NCBI GenBank assembly: GCA_963849305.1
Contig: CAWKGV010000004.1
Coordinates: 1-64,000, forward strand
DNA from: CAWKGV01 sp963849305
GTDB taxonomy: Bacteria; Pseudomonadota; Alphaproteobacteria; Acetobacterales; Acetobacteraceae
Length of the DNA stretch: 64,000 nt
Direction: 5' to 3'
Both the position numbers and the translations under genes were made by a program. The notes below the pieces were generated by a model. The model saw nothing but the letters and a program-made list of their open reading frames with translations. It made no database searches and was not told the DNA's origin. Shown piece by piece: positions 42,522 through 51,342 of this stretch (positions are counted from its first letter, which is position 1; each line of letters opens with the position of its first letter).

Positions 42522-43400
42522 TCAACTCCCGAATCGCGGCTCCGGCACCCCTCGCACGCCGAGTCCATGGATCGCGAACAAGCTCCCGCCCAGCGGTCCG
42601 TCCTCCGGAAACCGCGGCAGCGGTGGCTTGGCCATCGAGGTCACGAACAGCGCATCCAGATCCGGCCCGCCGAAGTTCACGCTGGTCACCTTCAGCACCG
42701 GCATCGCGATCGTCCGGTCCAGGCTGCCGTCCGGCGCGAACCGCCGCAGTTCACCCGCGTACACCGCCGCGCTCCAGACAAATCCCTCGGCGTCCACCGT
42801 CGCGCCGTCGGGCGCGCCGCCCTTGTCCTTGAACGAGGCGAACGCCCGCTTGTTGCTCGGCCGACCCGCCTCCAGGTCGTAGTCATAGACCGAGATTTCC
42901 TCGCTCCAGGTGTCGGTGAAGTAGAACCGCGCGCTATCCGGACTCCAGCACGGGCCGTTGGAGCAGATAATGCCGTCCTCGATCCGGTGCAGGCTCAGAT
43001 CCGGGTCGAGCCGATATAGCGCGCCGTTCGGCCCGGCCTCCTCCATGTCCATCGAGCCCACGAAGAACCTGCCGCGCCGGTCCACCTTGCCGTCGTTCAG
43101 CCGCGTCCCGGGGCTATCCGCCTCCGGATCGCAGAGCGGCGCGCACTCGCCGGAGCGGAAATCGAGGCAGTGGAACCCGGTCTGCAACGCCACGATCGCC
43201 GCCTCGCCATCGCGGCGCAGTGCCAGAGAGCCGATCTTGGCCGGAACGTCCCAGCCCTCGATCCCGGACCCGTCCGGCGCGCAGCGATAGACATGCTGGC
43301 CGAAGCTATCGATCCAGTAGAGCCGCTGCGATTGCACGTCCCAGAGCGGGCCTTCGCCCAAGATCGTCTTGCAATCCACCAGCACGCGGATGTCCGCCAT
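42522..43400 (-). CDS. SMP-30/gluconolactonase family protein
   Basis: The 292-residue protein is a six-bladed calcium-binding propeller. Metal ligands are expected in LGEGPLWD (Glu near 16), RLNDGKVDRRGRF (Asn), NGPCWSPDSARFYFTDT (Asn) and APDGATVDAEGFVW (Asp). The SVNFGGPDLDALFVTS block is also diagnostic. It hydrolyses sugar lactones. The ATG at 43400 was chosen over 43493, which overlaps the permease. It lies between the double permease and the alcohol dehydrogenase in one operon, consistent with oxidation of an imported aldose through a lactone. Confidence 0.92.
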   Translation of the reverse strand: MADIRVLVDCKTILGEGPLWDVQSQRLYWIDSFGQHVYRCAPDGSGIEGWDVPAKIGSLALRRDGEAAIVALQTGFHCLDFRSGECAPLCDPEADSPGTRLNDGKVDRRGRFFVGSMDMEEAGPNGALYRLDPDLSLHRIEDGIICSNGPCWSPDSARFYFTDTWSEEISVYDYDLEAGRPSNKRAFASFKDKGGAPDGATVDAEGFVWSAAVYAGELRRFAPDGSLDRTIAMPVLKVTSVNFGGPDLDALFVTSMAKPPLPRFPEDGPLGGSLFAIHGLGVRGVPEPRFGS

Positions 43401-43416
43401 CCTGCCCCTCCGTCCG

Positions 43417-45459
43417 TCAGGTCGCCCGCCGTTCGCGCAGCGCCACCACCGCCCCCAACACCACCAGCCCGAAGATGATCTCCCGCGTCGCATCGGGCAG
43501 CGTGGTGCCCGCCAGCAGCGTCTGCACCGCGGTCAGCAGCAACGCGCCGCCGATCATGCCGAGATACGATCCGCGCCCGCCGGTAATCAGGGTACCGCCG
43601 ACCACCACCACCGCGATCGAGGGCAGCAAATACGGATCGCCCATCCCAAGGCTGGCCTGGCCGCCGAACCCGTCGAGCAGGATGCCGACGATCGCGGAGC
43701 AAACCCCGCTCAGCACATAGACCAGCACCAGCGTCCGCCCGACATTCACCCCGGAAAGCCGCGCTGCGCGCACGCTGTTGCCCACCGCATACACCCGCCG
43801 ACCGAACCCGGTGCGCGTCAGCAACAGCGTGGCCGCGATGACGAATCCCAGCAGCAGCCACAGCTCGGGCGTGACGCCCCAGACCCGCGCGGTCATCAGC
43901 CATTGCAGTTGCGGCGGTGCGAAGCCGGCCGGCGTGCCGTTGCTGTACAGCATGGCGATGCCTTGCAGGATGCCGTTGGTCGCCAGCGTCACCACGATCG
44001 GCGGCAGGCCGAACAGCACGATCCCCAGCCCGTTGAACAACCCGATCGCCGCCCCAACGACGAGCACCAGCGGGATGGCCCAAGCCGCCGCCTCCGCCCG
44101 GCCCTGCGCCATGCCCGCCAGCAGGATGCCGCACAGTCCGATCGCCCAGGGCAGCGACAGGTCCAAGCCTCCGGTCAGGATCACCGTGCCTTGCCCGAGC
44201 GCCAGCACCATCAGGAACGAGGCCAGCACCAGCAGCGAATCGAGGTAGCCGAAGCCGAGCCCGGCGTACCAGAGCCCGGTCGCGACCAGCACCAGCACGA
44301 AGCAGACATACGCCGGTGCCGCATAGCGCACCTCCTCGGCGTGTTGGCGCCACCAGCCCGGCCGCACCAGCGCGCGCGCCGGCTCCGACAAGAACACCAG
44401 CTCGCGCGCCGGCCGATGCCCCCCGCCTCGCCGCGATCCCGCGGCGTGGGGGCGCACAACTTGCCGCAGCCATTGCACGATCGGCGAATCGCGTCCCAGC
44501 GAGCCGCCCAGCGCGGCGAACACCAGGATCGCTCCCTCGACCACGGTGCTGTAATAGGCCGAGACGCTCAGGATCAGCAGGATGTTGACGATCAGCATCA
44601 GGCTGTAGGCACCGATCGCCGATCCCAGGCACCCGCCGCGTCCGCCGCCGAACGCCGTGCCGCCGATCACGATGGCGGCGAACACCTGCAACAGCAGCGG
44701 ATCGCCCGCGAGCGGATCGCCCGAGCCGGTCTGCGCCGAGACGAACACGCCCGCCGCCCCGTAGACCAGCCCGGCCAGCGCATAGGTCCAGAGCTTGGAC
44801 CAGACCACCCGGATGCCCGCCGCCGCCGCCGCGCCCTCGTCGCTGCCCGAGGCATAAAGCGCGGTGCCGAACAGCGAATTGCGCAGCGCCGTCCACAGCA
44901 GAAGCACGACGATCAGGACCGCGATCGCCGCCGGCAGGACATTCGGGATCGCGTTGCCGGTGAAGAACGCCGCGAAATCCGGCGGCAACTGCCCGCCCGG
45001 CTTGTCCATCACGAGCAAAGTCACGCCCTGCACGATGAACATGCTGGCCAAGGTCACCACGATCGGTTGCAGCCGCAAGAACGCGACGAACACCCCGTTC
45101 ACCGCGCCGATCCCGAACCCGATCGCCAGGCCCGCGCAGGCGAACCCGACCTCCGAACCCAGGTTCACCTGCATCCGGCTCGCCAGGACCACGTTCACCA
45201 GCGAGATCACGGCGCCCACGCTGAGGTCGAACCCGCCCGTGACGATCACCAGCGTCTCGCCGATCGCGGCCAGCGCGAGCGTCGCCCCGCCGGTGGACAT
45301 GTAGCTGAAGTCGAAATAGGTGTACGCCTTGGGCGACACGAGGTTCACGGTGCCGAACAGCACCAAGAACACCGCGACCGCCATCAGCAGCCCGCGATAA
45401 TGCGCCAGCGCCAGCCGCAGCGGACTCGGCGCGGCGTCGCGCAGCGCGATGTCGCTCAT
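43417..45459 (-). CDS. Single-chain double ABC permease (two RbsC-type domains)
   Basis: This 680-residue protein contains two homologous permease halves. The first, about 1-330, has IGETLVIVTGGFDLSVGAVI and GTAFGGGRGGCLGSAIGAY. The second, about 385-680, has GQGTVILTGGLDLSLPWAIG and GGTLITGGRGSYLGMIGGA. A charged linker of about 50 residues (RGGGHRPAREL...) joins them. Each half has the sugar-permease layout, so one chain could form the whole channel. It overlaps the ATPase gene by four bases and is 16 bases from the lactonase. Confidence 0.9.
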   Translation of the reverse strand: MSDIALRDAAPSPLRLALAHYRGLLMAVAVFLVLFGTVNLVSPKAYTYFDFSYMSTGGATLALAAIGETLVIVTGGFDLSVGAVISLVNVVLASRMQVNLGSEVGFACAGLAIGFGIGAVNGVFVAFLRLQPIVVTLASMFIVQGVTLLVMDKPGGQLPPDFAAFFTGNAIPNVLPAAIAVLIVVLLLWTALRNSLFGTALYASGSDEGAAAAAGIRVVWSKLWTYALAGLVYGAAGVFVSAQTGSGDPLAGDPLLLQVFAAIVIGGTAFGGGRGGCLGSAIGAYSLMLIVNILLILSVSAYYSTVVEGAILVFAALGGSLGRDSPIVQWLRQVVRPHAAGSRRGGGHRPARELVFLSEPARALVRPGWWRQHAEEVRYAAPAYVCFVLVLVATGLWYAGLGFGYLDSLLVLASFLMVLALGQGTVILTGGLDLSLPWAIGLCGILLAGMAQGRAEAAAWAIPLVLVVGAAIGLFNGLGIVLFGLPPIVVTLATNGILQGIAMLYSNGTPAGFAPPQLQWLMTARVWGVTPELWLLLGFVIAATLLLTRTGFGRRVYAVGNSVRAARLSGVNVGRTLVLVYVLSGVCSAIVGILLDGFGGQASLGMGDPYLLPSIAVVVVGGTLITGGRGSYLGMIGGALLLTAVQTLLAGTTLPDATREIIFGLVVLGAVVALRERRAT

Positions 45460-47030
45460 TGCGCCGCGGCCTCGCTCGGTCGAGCCAGTGCGGCGGTCGC
45501 CGTTGTCGCGGTCGGCTCGCCGCCGAGCGCGGCGTGCATGATCGCCGCCTCGTTGATCTCGCCGCGCGCCTCATCCAGTTCGGCCACGATCTGGCCGCCG
45601 TACAGCACCAGCACGCGATGGCTGAGGTTGATGACCTCGGCCAGCTCGGTCGAATAGAGCAGCACCGCGCCGCCCGCCCGCGCGTAGTCGTTGATGAGCA
45701 CATAAATCTCGTGCTTGGTCCCGACATCGACGCCGCGCGTCGGGTCGAGCAGCAGCAGCACCCGGCTGCCCGCCAGAATCCATTTCGCCAGCACGATCTT
45801 CTGCTGATTGCCGCCGCTGAACGCGCCCGCCGGGGTGTGCAGCGCGCGGGCATCCACCTGCATTCGCTGGAGCACCCCGGCGACCGCCGCCGCCTCGGCG
45901 CCAAAGTCGATCAACCCGCCCCTTTGGAACCGATCGACGATCGGCAGGCTCACGTTGCGCCGGCCGTCGAGCTTTAGGAACAAGCCCTCGGTCTTGCGGT
46001 CCTCGGGCACGAGATTGATGCCGATGCGCGCACGCACCGCGTCGGCGGGCGAGCGGAGCACGACCGGCCGCCCATCGAGCCGTACGCTTCCCCCGCTCGG
46101 CGCCCGGTCGCCGAACAGCATCAGGAACAGTTCGAGCTGCCCCATGCCCTGCAACCCCGCGACCCCGAGAATTTCCCCGGGCCGTAGGTCGAAGCTGACA
46201 TCGCGCAGCCGGCCGGAGGAGAGCGATGAGACCGAGAGAACTGGGGCGGGCGATCGCGCCAGGGCCGGCTTCGGCGGAAACGTGGCGGTGAGCGAGCGGC
46301 CGATGATGAGTTCCACCACCCGCTCATCCGAGATCGCGCCCACCGGGAAGGTTCCGACCGCGTGGCCGTTGCGCAGCACCGTCAGCTCGTCGCAGAACAT
46401 CCGCACCTCGGCCAGCCGGTGCGAAATGAACACCACCGTCGCGCCGCGACGCTTTTCCGCCGCCACGATGTCGGCCAGCCAATCGATGTCTCGGCCGGAC
46501 AACGCCGAGGTCGGTTCGTCCAGCAACAGGATGCGCGGCTTGCGCAGCAACGCGCGCGCGATCTCGATTTTCTGCCGCACGGATAAGTCGAGATCGCGCA
46601 CCACCTGGCGCGGCGAGATGTTCCCGAGCCCGAGCCGGCTTAGGAGTGCCGCCACTTCCGCCTCGCCCTGGCGAATGCGCAGCAATCCCCCGAAGCGGTG
46701 CGGTTGATAGGGCAGCAGGATATTCTGCCACACCGTGAGGTCGGGTACCAGGGTCAACTCCTGGAACGCCGTCTGAACCCCCAGCCGATGGGCTTCGCGC
46801 GGGGAATGCAGGTCCACGGTGCGGCCGAACAGCTCCAGCCTGCCGCCATCCGGCCGGATCAGGCCGCTAAGCAGCTTCACCATGGTCGATTTGCCGGCAC
46901 CGTTCTCGCCCAGCAGGGCGTGGACGGTGCCGGCGGCGATGGCGAAGCTTACCCCGTCAAGTGCCACCGTGGAGCCAAAGCTTTTGCGGACCGCTTCCGC
47001 GCGGATGGCGGGGGCGTCAGGCACGACCAA
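45456..47030 (-). CDS. Sugar ABC transporter ATP-binding protein (RbsA/MglA-like)
   Basis: The 524-residue protein has two ABC domains. The first has Walker A GENGAGKST and the DEPTSAL Walker B region. The second has a degenerate Walker A (LQGMGQLELFL), the signature FSGGNQQKIVLAK and LLDPTRGVDVG, which is normal for this family. It energises the double permease. TTG at 47030 or GTG at 47024 may be the start; both follow GGGGG-rich sequence. It overlaps the permease by four bases. Confidence 0.93.
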   Translation of the reverse strand: MVVPDAPAIRAEAVRKSFGSTVALDGVSFAIAAGTVHALLGENGAGKSTMVKLLSGLIRPDGGRLELFGRTVDLHSPREAHRLGVQTAFQELTLVPDLTVWQNILLPYQPHRFGGLLRIRQGEAEVAALLSRLGLGNISPRQVVRDLDLSVRQKIEIARALLRKPRILLLDEPTSALSGRDIDWLADIVAAEKRRGATVVFISHRLAEVRMFCDELTVLRNGHAVGTFPVGAISDERVVELIIGRSLTATFPPKPALARSPAPVLSVSSLSSGRLRDVSFDLRPGEILGVAGLQGMGQLELFLMLFGDRAPSGGSVRLDGRPVVLRSPADAVRARIGINLVPEDRKTEGLFLKLDGRRNVSLPIVDRFQRGGLIDFGAEAAAVAGVLQRMQVDARALHTPAGAFSGGNQQKIVLAKWILAGSRVLLLLDPTRGVDVGTKHEIYVLINDYARAGGAVLLYSTELAEVINLSHRVLVLYGGQIVAELDEARGEINEAAIMHAALGGEPTATTATAALARPSEAAAQ

Positions 47031-47176
47031 CCCCCATCGTCATGGCCGTCCTTGGCACGGCCATCCACGACTTTCTTGCTGGCAAGGCAGTGGTGGACGC
47101 TCGCGACAAGCGCGAGCATGACGTTGGATGGCTTGTGGGCCGGAGGTGAGCATAGCAGCTACCCGAATGACAGCCC

Positions 47177-48313
47177 TCAATTCGACGGCACGTTGGCCTC
47201 GGGAATTCCATTCAGCGCCGCCTGCAACCCCACCTCTGGGGTTTCCGGCGAGTAGATCGACGCGAACCACCCGGGGTTGCTGATGGTCGCCGGCTGGAAC
47301 ACGTTGCAGCCCTGCTGCATCTCCTTCCATGTGCCTTGCTGGCACAGCTTCACGCTCTGGTCGGTGACGATCGGCAGCGGCAGCAGGGTGAATTTCTGGA
47401 TCTGCTTGCCGTCCAGGTGATCCACCGCAAGCTTGAGCGCGAGCGCGCCGGAATAGGGCGGGGAGGCGTAGGAGATGCTGCTCTCGCCCATCGGGCGATA
47501 AGTGCCGCTAGGGCCCTGCACCTGCTTGTCCCCCACTTTCAGCATCTGGATGCGATGCCCGTTCGAGCCCTCGCCCGCGCAGGGGACGAGCTTGTCGTCG
47601 GCGATCCCGGCCTCCTTCTCCATGGACGCGGCGGTGTAGCAGCCGACTTGCAGCCAAAGGCCGTTGATCTCTTTCCACGGGTGCGTGGCGAGGATCTTGG
47701 TCAGTTCCGTCCGCGCCACCGCCTGGCTCCACATGCCCACGCCCTCGGCGACGATGTGGATGTCGGGGTACTTAGCGAACACCTCCTTCGCCGCCTTGGT
47801 GCGCTGCACATCGACCGAGGTGCCCGGCACGCCGGTCAGCATCACGACGTTGCCCTTGTTGTGCATCGTCTTGGCGAGCCACTCGGCGGTGACGCGCCCG
47901 GCCTCGAGCTGGTCGATATGGGTGTTGTAGGCGCAGGGCTCGGTGATCTCGGCGTCGTAGGCGAACACCATCACGCCGCTGTTGCAGGCGTTGCGTACCA
48001 CGGAGTTGAGCGCCGTGGGCGAGATGGGGTAGACGATGATCGCCTTGGCGCCCGACTGCACCATGGCGTTGATCTGCTGGATCTGCTTCTGCGCGTTCGG
48101 CCCGGCGACCTGCACTTGCAGATCGACCTTGTCCTTCATGTCCGGCGCCTTGGCCATGGCCTTGACCATGTTCGCCGCCTCGGCCTGCCAGTCATTGCCG
48201 ATGAAACTCATGCTGAGGTAGATCTTGTATTTGGCCATCGCCGGCCCGCCGGACCCCAGCAGCGCCGCGCCGAGCGCGACGCCCCCCAACAACTTCCGCC
48301 ACCTTGTCCGCAT
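47177..48313 (-). CDS. Sugar ABC transporter substrate-binding protein
   Basis: The 378-residue protein has a signal peptide (KLLGGVALGAALLGSGGPAM) and a type I periplasmic binding fold: YKIYLSMSFIGNDWQAEAA, QSGAKAIIVYPISPTALN and VVMLTGVPGTSVDVQRTKAA. It is the first gene of the operon, followed after 146 bases by the ATPase gene; such a gap often holds a hairpin that keeps the binding protein more abundant, though I saw no strong stem. The sugar is not known. A paralogue without a transporter lies at 33.3 kb. Confidence 0.93.
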   Translation of the reverse strand: MRTRWRKLLGGVALGAALLGSGGPAMAKYKIYLSMSFIGNDWQAEAANMVKAMAKAPDMKDKVDLQVQVAGPNAQKQIQQINAMVQSGAKAIIVYPISPTALNSVVRNACNSGVMVFAYDAEITEPCAYNTHIDQLEAGRVTAEWLAKTMHNKGNVVMLTGVPGTSVDVQRTKAAKEVFAKYPDIHIVAEGVGMWSQAVARTELTKILATHPWKEINGLWLQVGCYTAASMEKEAGIADDKLVPCAGEGSNGHRIQMLKVGDKQVQGPSGTYRPMGESSISYASPPYSGALALKLAVDHLDGKQIQKFTLLPLPIVTDQSVKLCQQGTWKEMQQGCNVFQPATISNPGWFASIYSPETPEVGLQAALNGIPEANVPSN

Positions 48314-48335
48314 CGGTTTCCCTCCCTTGTTTGGC

Positions 48336-49682
48336 TCAGGCCGAAATGTGCCGCATCCCAGCCAATCGCGCCACCTCCCGCAAATCGGCCACGAAGGCGC
48401 GGTACTCCCGCCGCTTCGCCTCCTCGTCGGGCACGCGCAGCAGGAACGAGGGATGCACCGTCACGAACGCCGTCTCGGTCTCCGACAGCCGGATCGGCCG
48501 TCCGCGCTCACGCCCGATCGTCACCGGCCGGGCCAGCACGGCCCGCGCCGCCGTGGCGCCCAACAGCACGATCAACCATGGGGCCAGCCGCACTCGCTCC
48601 ACGTCCAGCCAGAACCGGCAGGCCTTCACCTCGCCCGCTTCCGGCGTCTGGTGCATCCGCCGCTTGCCGCGCGGGGTGAACTTGAAGTGCTTGACCGCAT
48701 TGGTGACGTAGGCACTGCGCCGGTCGATCCCGGCCTCCAGCAACGCGCGGTCGAGCAGTTGTCCCGCCGGCCCGACGAACGGGCGGCCGATCACGTCCTC
48801 CTGGTCGCCCGGCACCTCGCCCACGAACATGACCCGCGCGCCGGCCGGCCCCTCGCCGAACACCGTCTGCGTCGCCGGCCCGAATAGCGGGCACCGCTGG
48901 CACTCGGCCGCCTCGCGCGCCGCCTCCTCCACCCCCGGATCGGCCCCGCGCGGCATCACTACTGGCCCGACTGGAGCACGATCAGGCGGCCAGGGGTCTT
49001 CGCTCAGCTCCTCGGCCTCGGGGACCGAGGTGCCGGGACGGGCGGCCTCCAAAATGTCCGCCCCGTACGCGCGCCAATAGGCGGCGAGCCCGGCGTCGTC
49101 CGGCACCGCCGCCGGGTCGGTGCTCGGGCCGAAGCGCAGCCCTCCCTCGTCCCAATGGGCGCTGCCATCCGGGGTCAGGATCGAAACCGCCAGCCGGGGG
49201 AAGCGCCGCGCCAGCAATTGCGCGTTCGCCTCCAGCACGTAGTGGGCCGGCGCGTACCAACCCAGGTAACGCTCCCGGCCTGCCTCCGACGGCAGGTAGC
49301 GAAGCTGCCCACGCATCCGGTGCGCCTCGGACCTGACCGCCAAAGCAAGCCCCCTAGCGCGGCGCAAGTCCTCGTCGGCCGGGTCGTCGAGGGCCAGTTC
49401 GCCCGCCTGCGCCCGCCAGATCAGGCGATAGAGCAGGTCGAACCGGCCCGGCTCGCGCGCCTGGATCGCCTGGCCAGCGAGTGCGACCAGCGCGCGCGGC
49501 ACCGAGAATCCGCCGGTGCCGCCGGGCGGCGGCACCGGCTCGCGGCGGCGCGAGGAGCCGACACTCCAGCGCACCTGCTCCGGGGCCACCCCCGAGAGCG
49601 CAAGCGCGCGGGCGGCCGTTCGCCAACCCTCCCAGTCCGTCTCGCTGTGCAGCTGCTGGCGCATGTCGTCAGGGAACAACAT
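48336..49682 (-). CDS. UdgX-type uracil-DNA-binding protein with N-terminal DUF4130-like region
   Basis: The C-terminal half (about 250-448) is a family 4-like uracil-DNA glycosylase of the UdgX type. It has GEVPGDQED at 288-296, the UdgX-specific loop KRRMHQTP (340-347) with His344 that forms a covalent link to uracil sites in UdgX, and HPS at 410-412. Iron-sulfur ligands are probably Cys261, Cys264 and Cys355. The N-terminal half resembles the DUF4130 region usually fused here, but the conserved Pro-Ala-Arg-Leu-Lys to Lys-Tyr-Trp segment is missing. It probably binds and flags uracil in DNA. The partner radical-SAM gene often found upstream is absent. Confidence 0.88.
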   Translation of the reverse strand: MLFPDDMRQQLHSETDWEGWRTAARALALSGVAPEQVRWSVGSSRRREPVPPPGGTGGFSVPRALVALAGQAIQAREPGRFDLLYRLIWRAQAGELALDDPADEDLRRARGLALAVRSEAHRMRGQLRYLPSEAGRERYLGWYAPAHYVLEANAQLLARRFPRLAVSILTPDGSAHWDEGGLRFGPSTDPAAVPDDAGLAAYWRAYGADILEAARPGTSVPEAEELSEDPWPPDRAPVGPVVMPRGADPGVEEAAREAAECQRCPLFGPATQTVFGEGPAGARVMFVGEVPGDQEDVIGRPFVGPAGQLLDRALLEAGIDRRSAYVTNAVKHFKFTPRGKRRMHQTPEAGEVKACRFWLDVERVRLAPWLIVLLGATAARAVLARPVTIGRERGRPIRLSETETAFVTVHPSFLLRVPDEEAKRREYRAFVADLREVARLAGMRHISA

Positions 49683-49752
49683 CTCGCGGCTGTCTCCAAG
49701 CCGCGCAAGAAGTTGTTGCGGTTCGGGCGCGCAACGTGGTCAAGATGGCAGA

Positions 49753-50718
49753 ATGATGGCGAGTCTCCCCTTGGACGCCAAAGGAGAATTGCCGGCTCCA
49801 CGCGTCTGGTCCTCGGCCTGGACGCTGCTCGCAGTGGCCAACTTACTATGGGCCGGCAACATTGTCCTGGCGCGCGCGGCTTCCGGCGTGGTGCCACCTG
49901 TGGCGCTCGCGTATTGGCGCTGGACCGGGGCGTTTCTGGTTTCGCTGCCGTTCGCCTGGCCGCTACTGCGGCGCGACTTTCCGGTGCTGCTCCGCTACTG
50001 GCCGATTATGTTGCTCCTCTCCGCCACCGGCATCGCCTCCTACAACGCCATCTCCTACCTCGCTCTGACCCGCACTACCGCGCTCAACGTCCTGCTGCTC
50101 CAGTCGGCCACCCCGCTCATCATCGTCGCCTGGGCGTTCCTGCTGTTTGGCGAGCGGCCGACCCCGCGCCAGGCGGCGGGGGTGGCGGTCTCGCTGCTCG
50201 GCGTGGCGATGATCACCTGTCGTGGCTCGCTGGCCGCGCTCGCTGGCCTCCGGCCGAACCCGGGCGACCTCTGGGTGGTGCTCGCGCTTGGCATCTACGG
50301 CATCTACTGCGTCTGCCTCCGCCGCCGGCCGGCGGTCCATCCGCTGAGCTTCCTCTCGGCCGCGATGGGGCTCGGCTCCTGCATGCTCCTGCCGTTCTAT
50401 CTCTGGGAGCACGCCGCCGGCGCCGCGATCCGGCCCGGTTGGGACGCGTGGCTCACGCTCGGTTATATGGCGGTGTTGCCCTCCTTCGCCGCCTACATGC
50501 TGTTCAACCGCGGCATCGAGCTGATCGGTGCCGGGCGGGCGGGCCAGTCGATGCACCTAATGCCGCTGTTCGGCAGCATGCTCGCGGCGCTGCTCCTGGG
50601 CGAGCGCCTCCATCCTTATCACTTGGCCGGGATCGGGCTGATTGGCGGCGGCATTTTGCGCGCCTCGGCGCGTCCTCTGCGCCGGGATGTGACCCCGCTC
50701 ACAGCGCGCCGCGCTTGA
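49753..50718 (+). CDS. DMT-superfamily (EamA) transporter
   Basis: The 321-residue protein has ten hydrophobic segments in two repeated EamA halves. Motifs include NLLWAGNIVLARAAS and RTTALNVLLLQSATPLIIV in the first and RAGQSMHLMPLFGSMLAALL with GERLHPYHLAGIGLIGGGI in the second. Such proteins export metabolites or amino acids. The start could be 49753 or 49756 (ATGATG); upstream codons are in the divergent UdgX gene region. It is likely transcribed from the short divergent promoter next to UdgX and runs toward the argG group. Confidence 0.88.
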   Translation: MMASLPLDAKGELPAPRVWSSAWTLLAVANLLWAGNIVLARAASGVVPPVALAYWRWTGAFLVSLPFAWPLLRRDFPVLLRYWPIMLLLSATGIASYNAISYLALTRTTALNVLLLQSATPLIIVAWAFLLFGERPTPRQAAGVAVSLLGVAMITCRGSLAALAGLRPNPGDLWVVLALGIYGIYCVCLRRRPAVHPLSFLSAAMGLGSCMLLPFYLWEHAAGAAIRPGWDAWLTLGYMAVLPSFAAYMLFNRGIELIGAGRAGQSMHLMPLFGSMLAALLLGERLHPYHLAGIGLIGGGILRASARPLRRDVTPLTARRA

Positions 50719-50761
50719 CCGGCAACATCGTCCTCCCGATCTGGCAAAGCAGGAGAAAATT

Positions 50762-51340
50762 GTGCTGTCCCGCCGATCCGCCGCCGCGCTGGCCATGCTC
50801 GCAGCCTTCGGCGACACGGCTCTGACCGAACGAGCGTTGGCCGACACCGCCCCGGGGCAACCGGTACTGGGCGCAAAGGCATTGAGCGCGACTGCCGTCG
50901 CCAGGTTGCCTGCGGCGGATCAGGCGGCGCCAGGCGCGCCGGCGGTCGCCAAGCCGGCTGAGCCCTCCAAACCAGCCCCGAAGCCGGCGCTCAAGACGGC
51001 GGTGACGCCAGAAGGCAAAAACCAGGTGGTCGCCATTCTCGGCCTGCCGGTGGTTGGCCAAGGCGGCCAGCAGGTCGGACGGCTGATCAACGTACTGGTT
51101 GACGGCACCGGCGAGCCGCAGGCGGCGGTCCTCGATATCGGCGGCTTCATGGGCGTGGGCAGCCGCACCATCGCGGTTCACTGGACGACCCTGCACTTCG
51201 TCCCGTGGGACGAGAAGAACCCGATCACGCTCGATCTATCGCTCGACCAGATCAAGGCCGTCCCCGAATACAAGGGTCTGGAGAACAAACCCGCTCCGGT
51301 GGTCGTCGCGGCCCCGGCGAAGGCGGCGCAAGCGCATTGA
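50762..51340 (+). CDS. Exported PRC-barrel domain protein
   Basis: The 192-residue product starts with GTG at 50762, preceded by AGGAGAAAATT. A signal-like segment (AAALAMLAAFGDTALTERALA) is followed by an Ala/Pro/Lys-rich linker. The PRC-barrel occupies about 85-170 (VVAILGLPVVGQGGQQVGRL, NVLVDGTGEPQAAVLDIGG). The end is again Ala/Pro-rich. PRC barrels bind protein or RNA partners. It lies 43 bases after the DMT gene and 2 bases before the MFS gene, so it belongs to the plus-strand run. Confidence 0.85.
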   Translation: MLSRRSAAALAMLAAFGDTALTERALADTAPGQPVLGAKALSATAVARLPAADQAAPGAPAVAKPAEPSKPAPKPALKTAVTPEGKNQVVAILGLPVVGQGGQQVGRLINVLVDGTGEPQAAVLDIGGFMGVGSRTIAVHWTTLHFVPWDEKNPITLDLSLDQIKAVPEYKGLENKPAPVVVAAPAKAAQAH

Positions 51341-51342
51341 CC

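Noticed and set aside
43097..45904. 935-codon minus-strand frame overlapping the permease and ATPase genes
   Set aside because: It is a shadow in another frame; the true genes show membrane and ATPase motifs and overlap by four bases.
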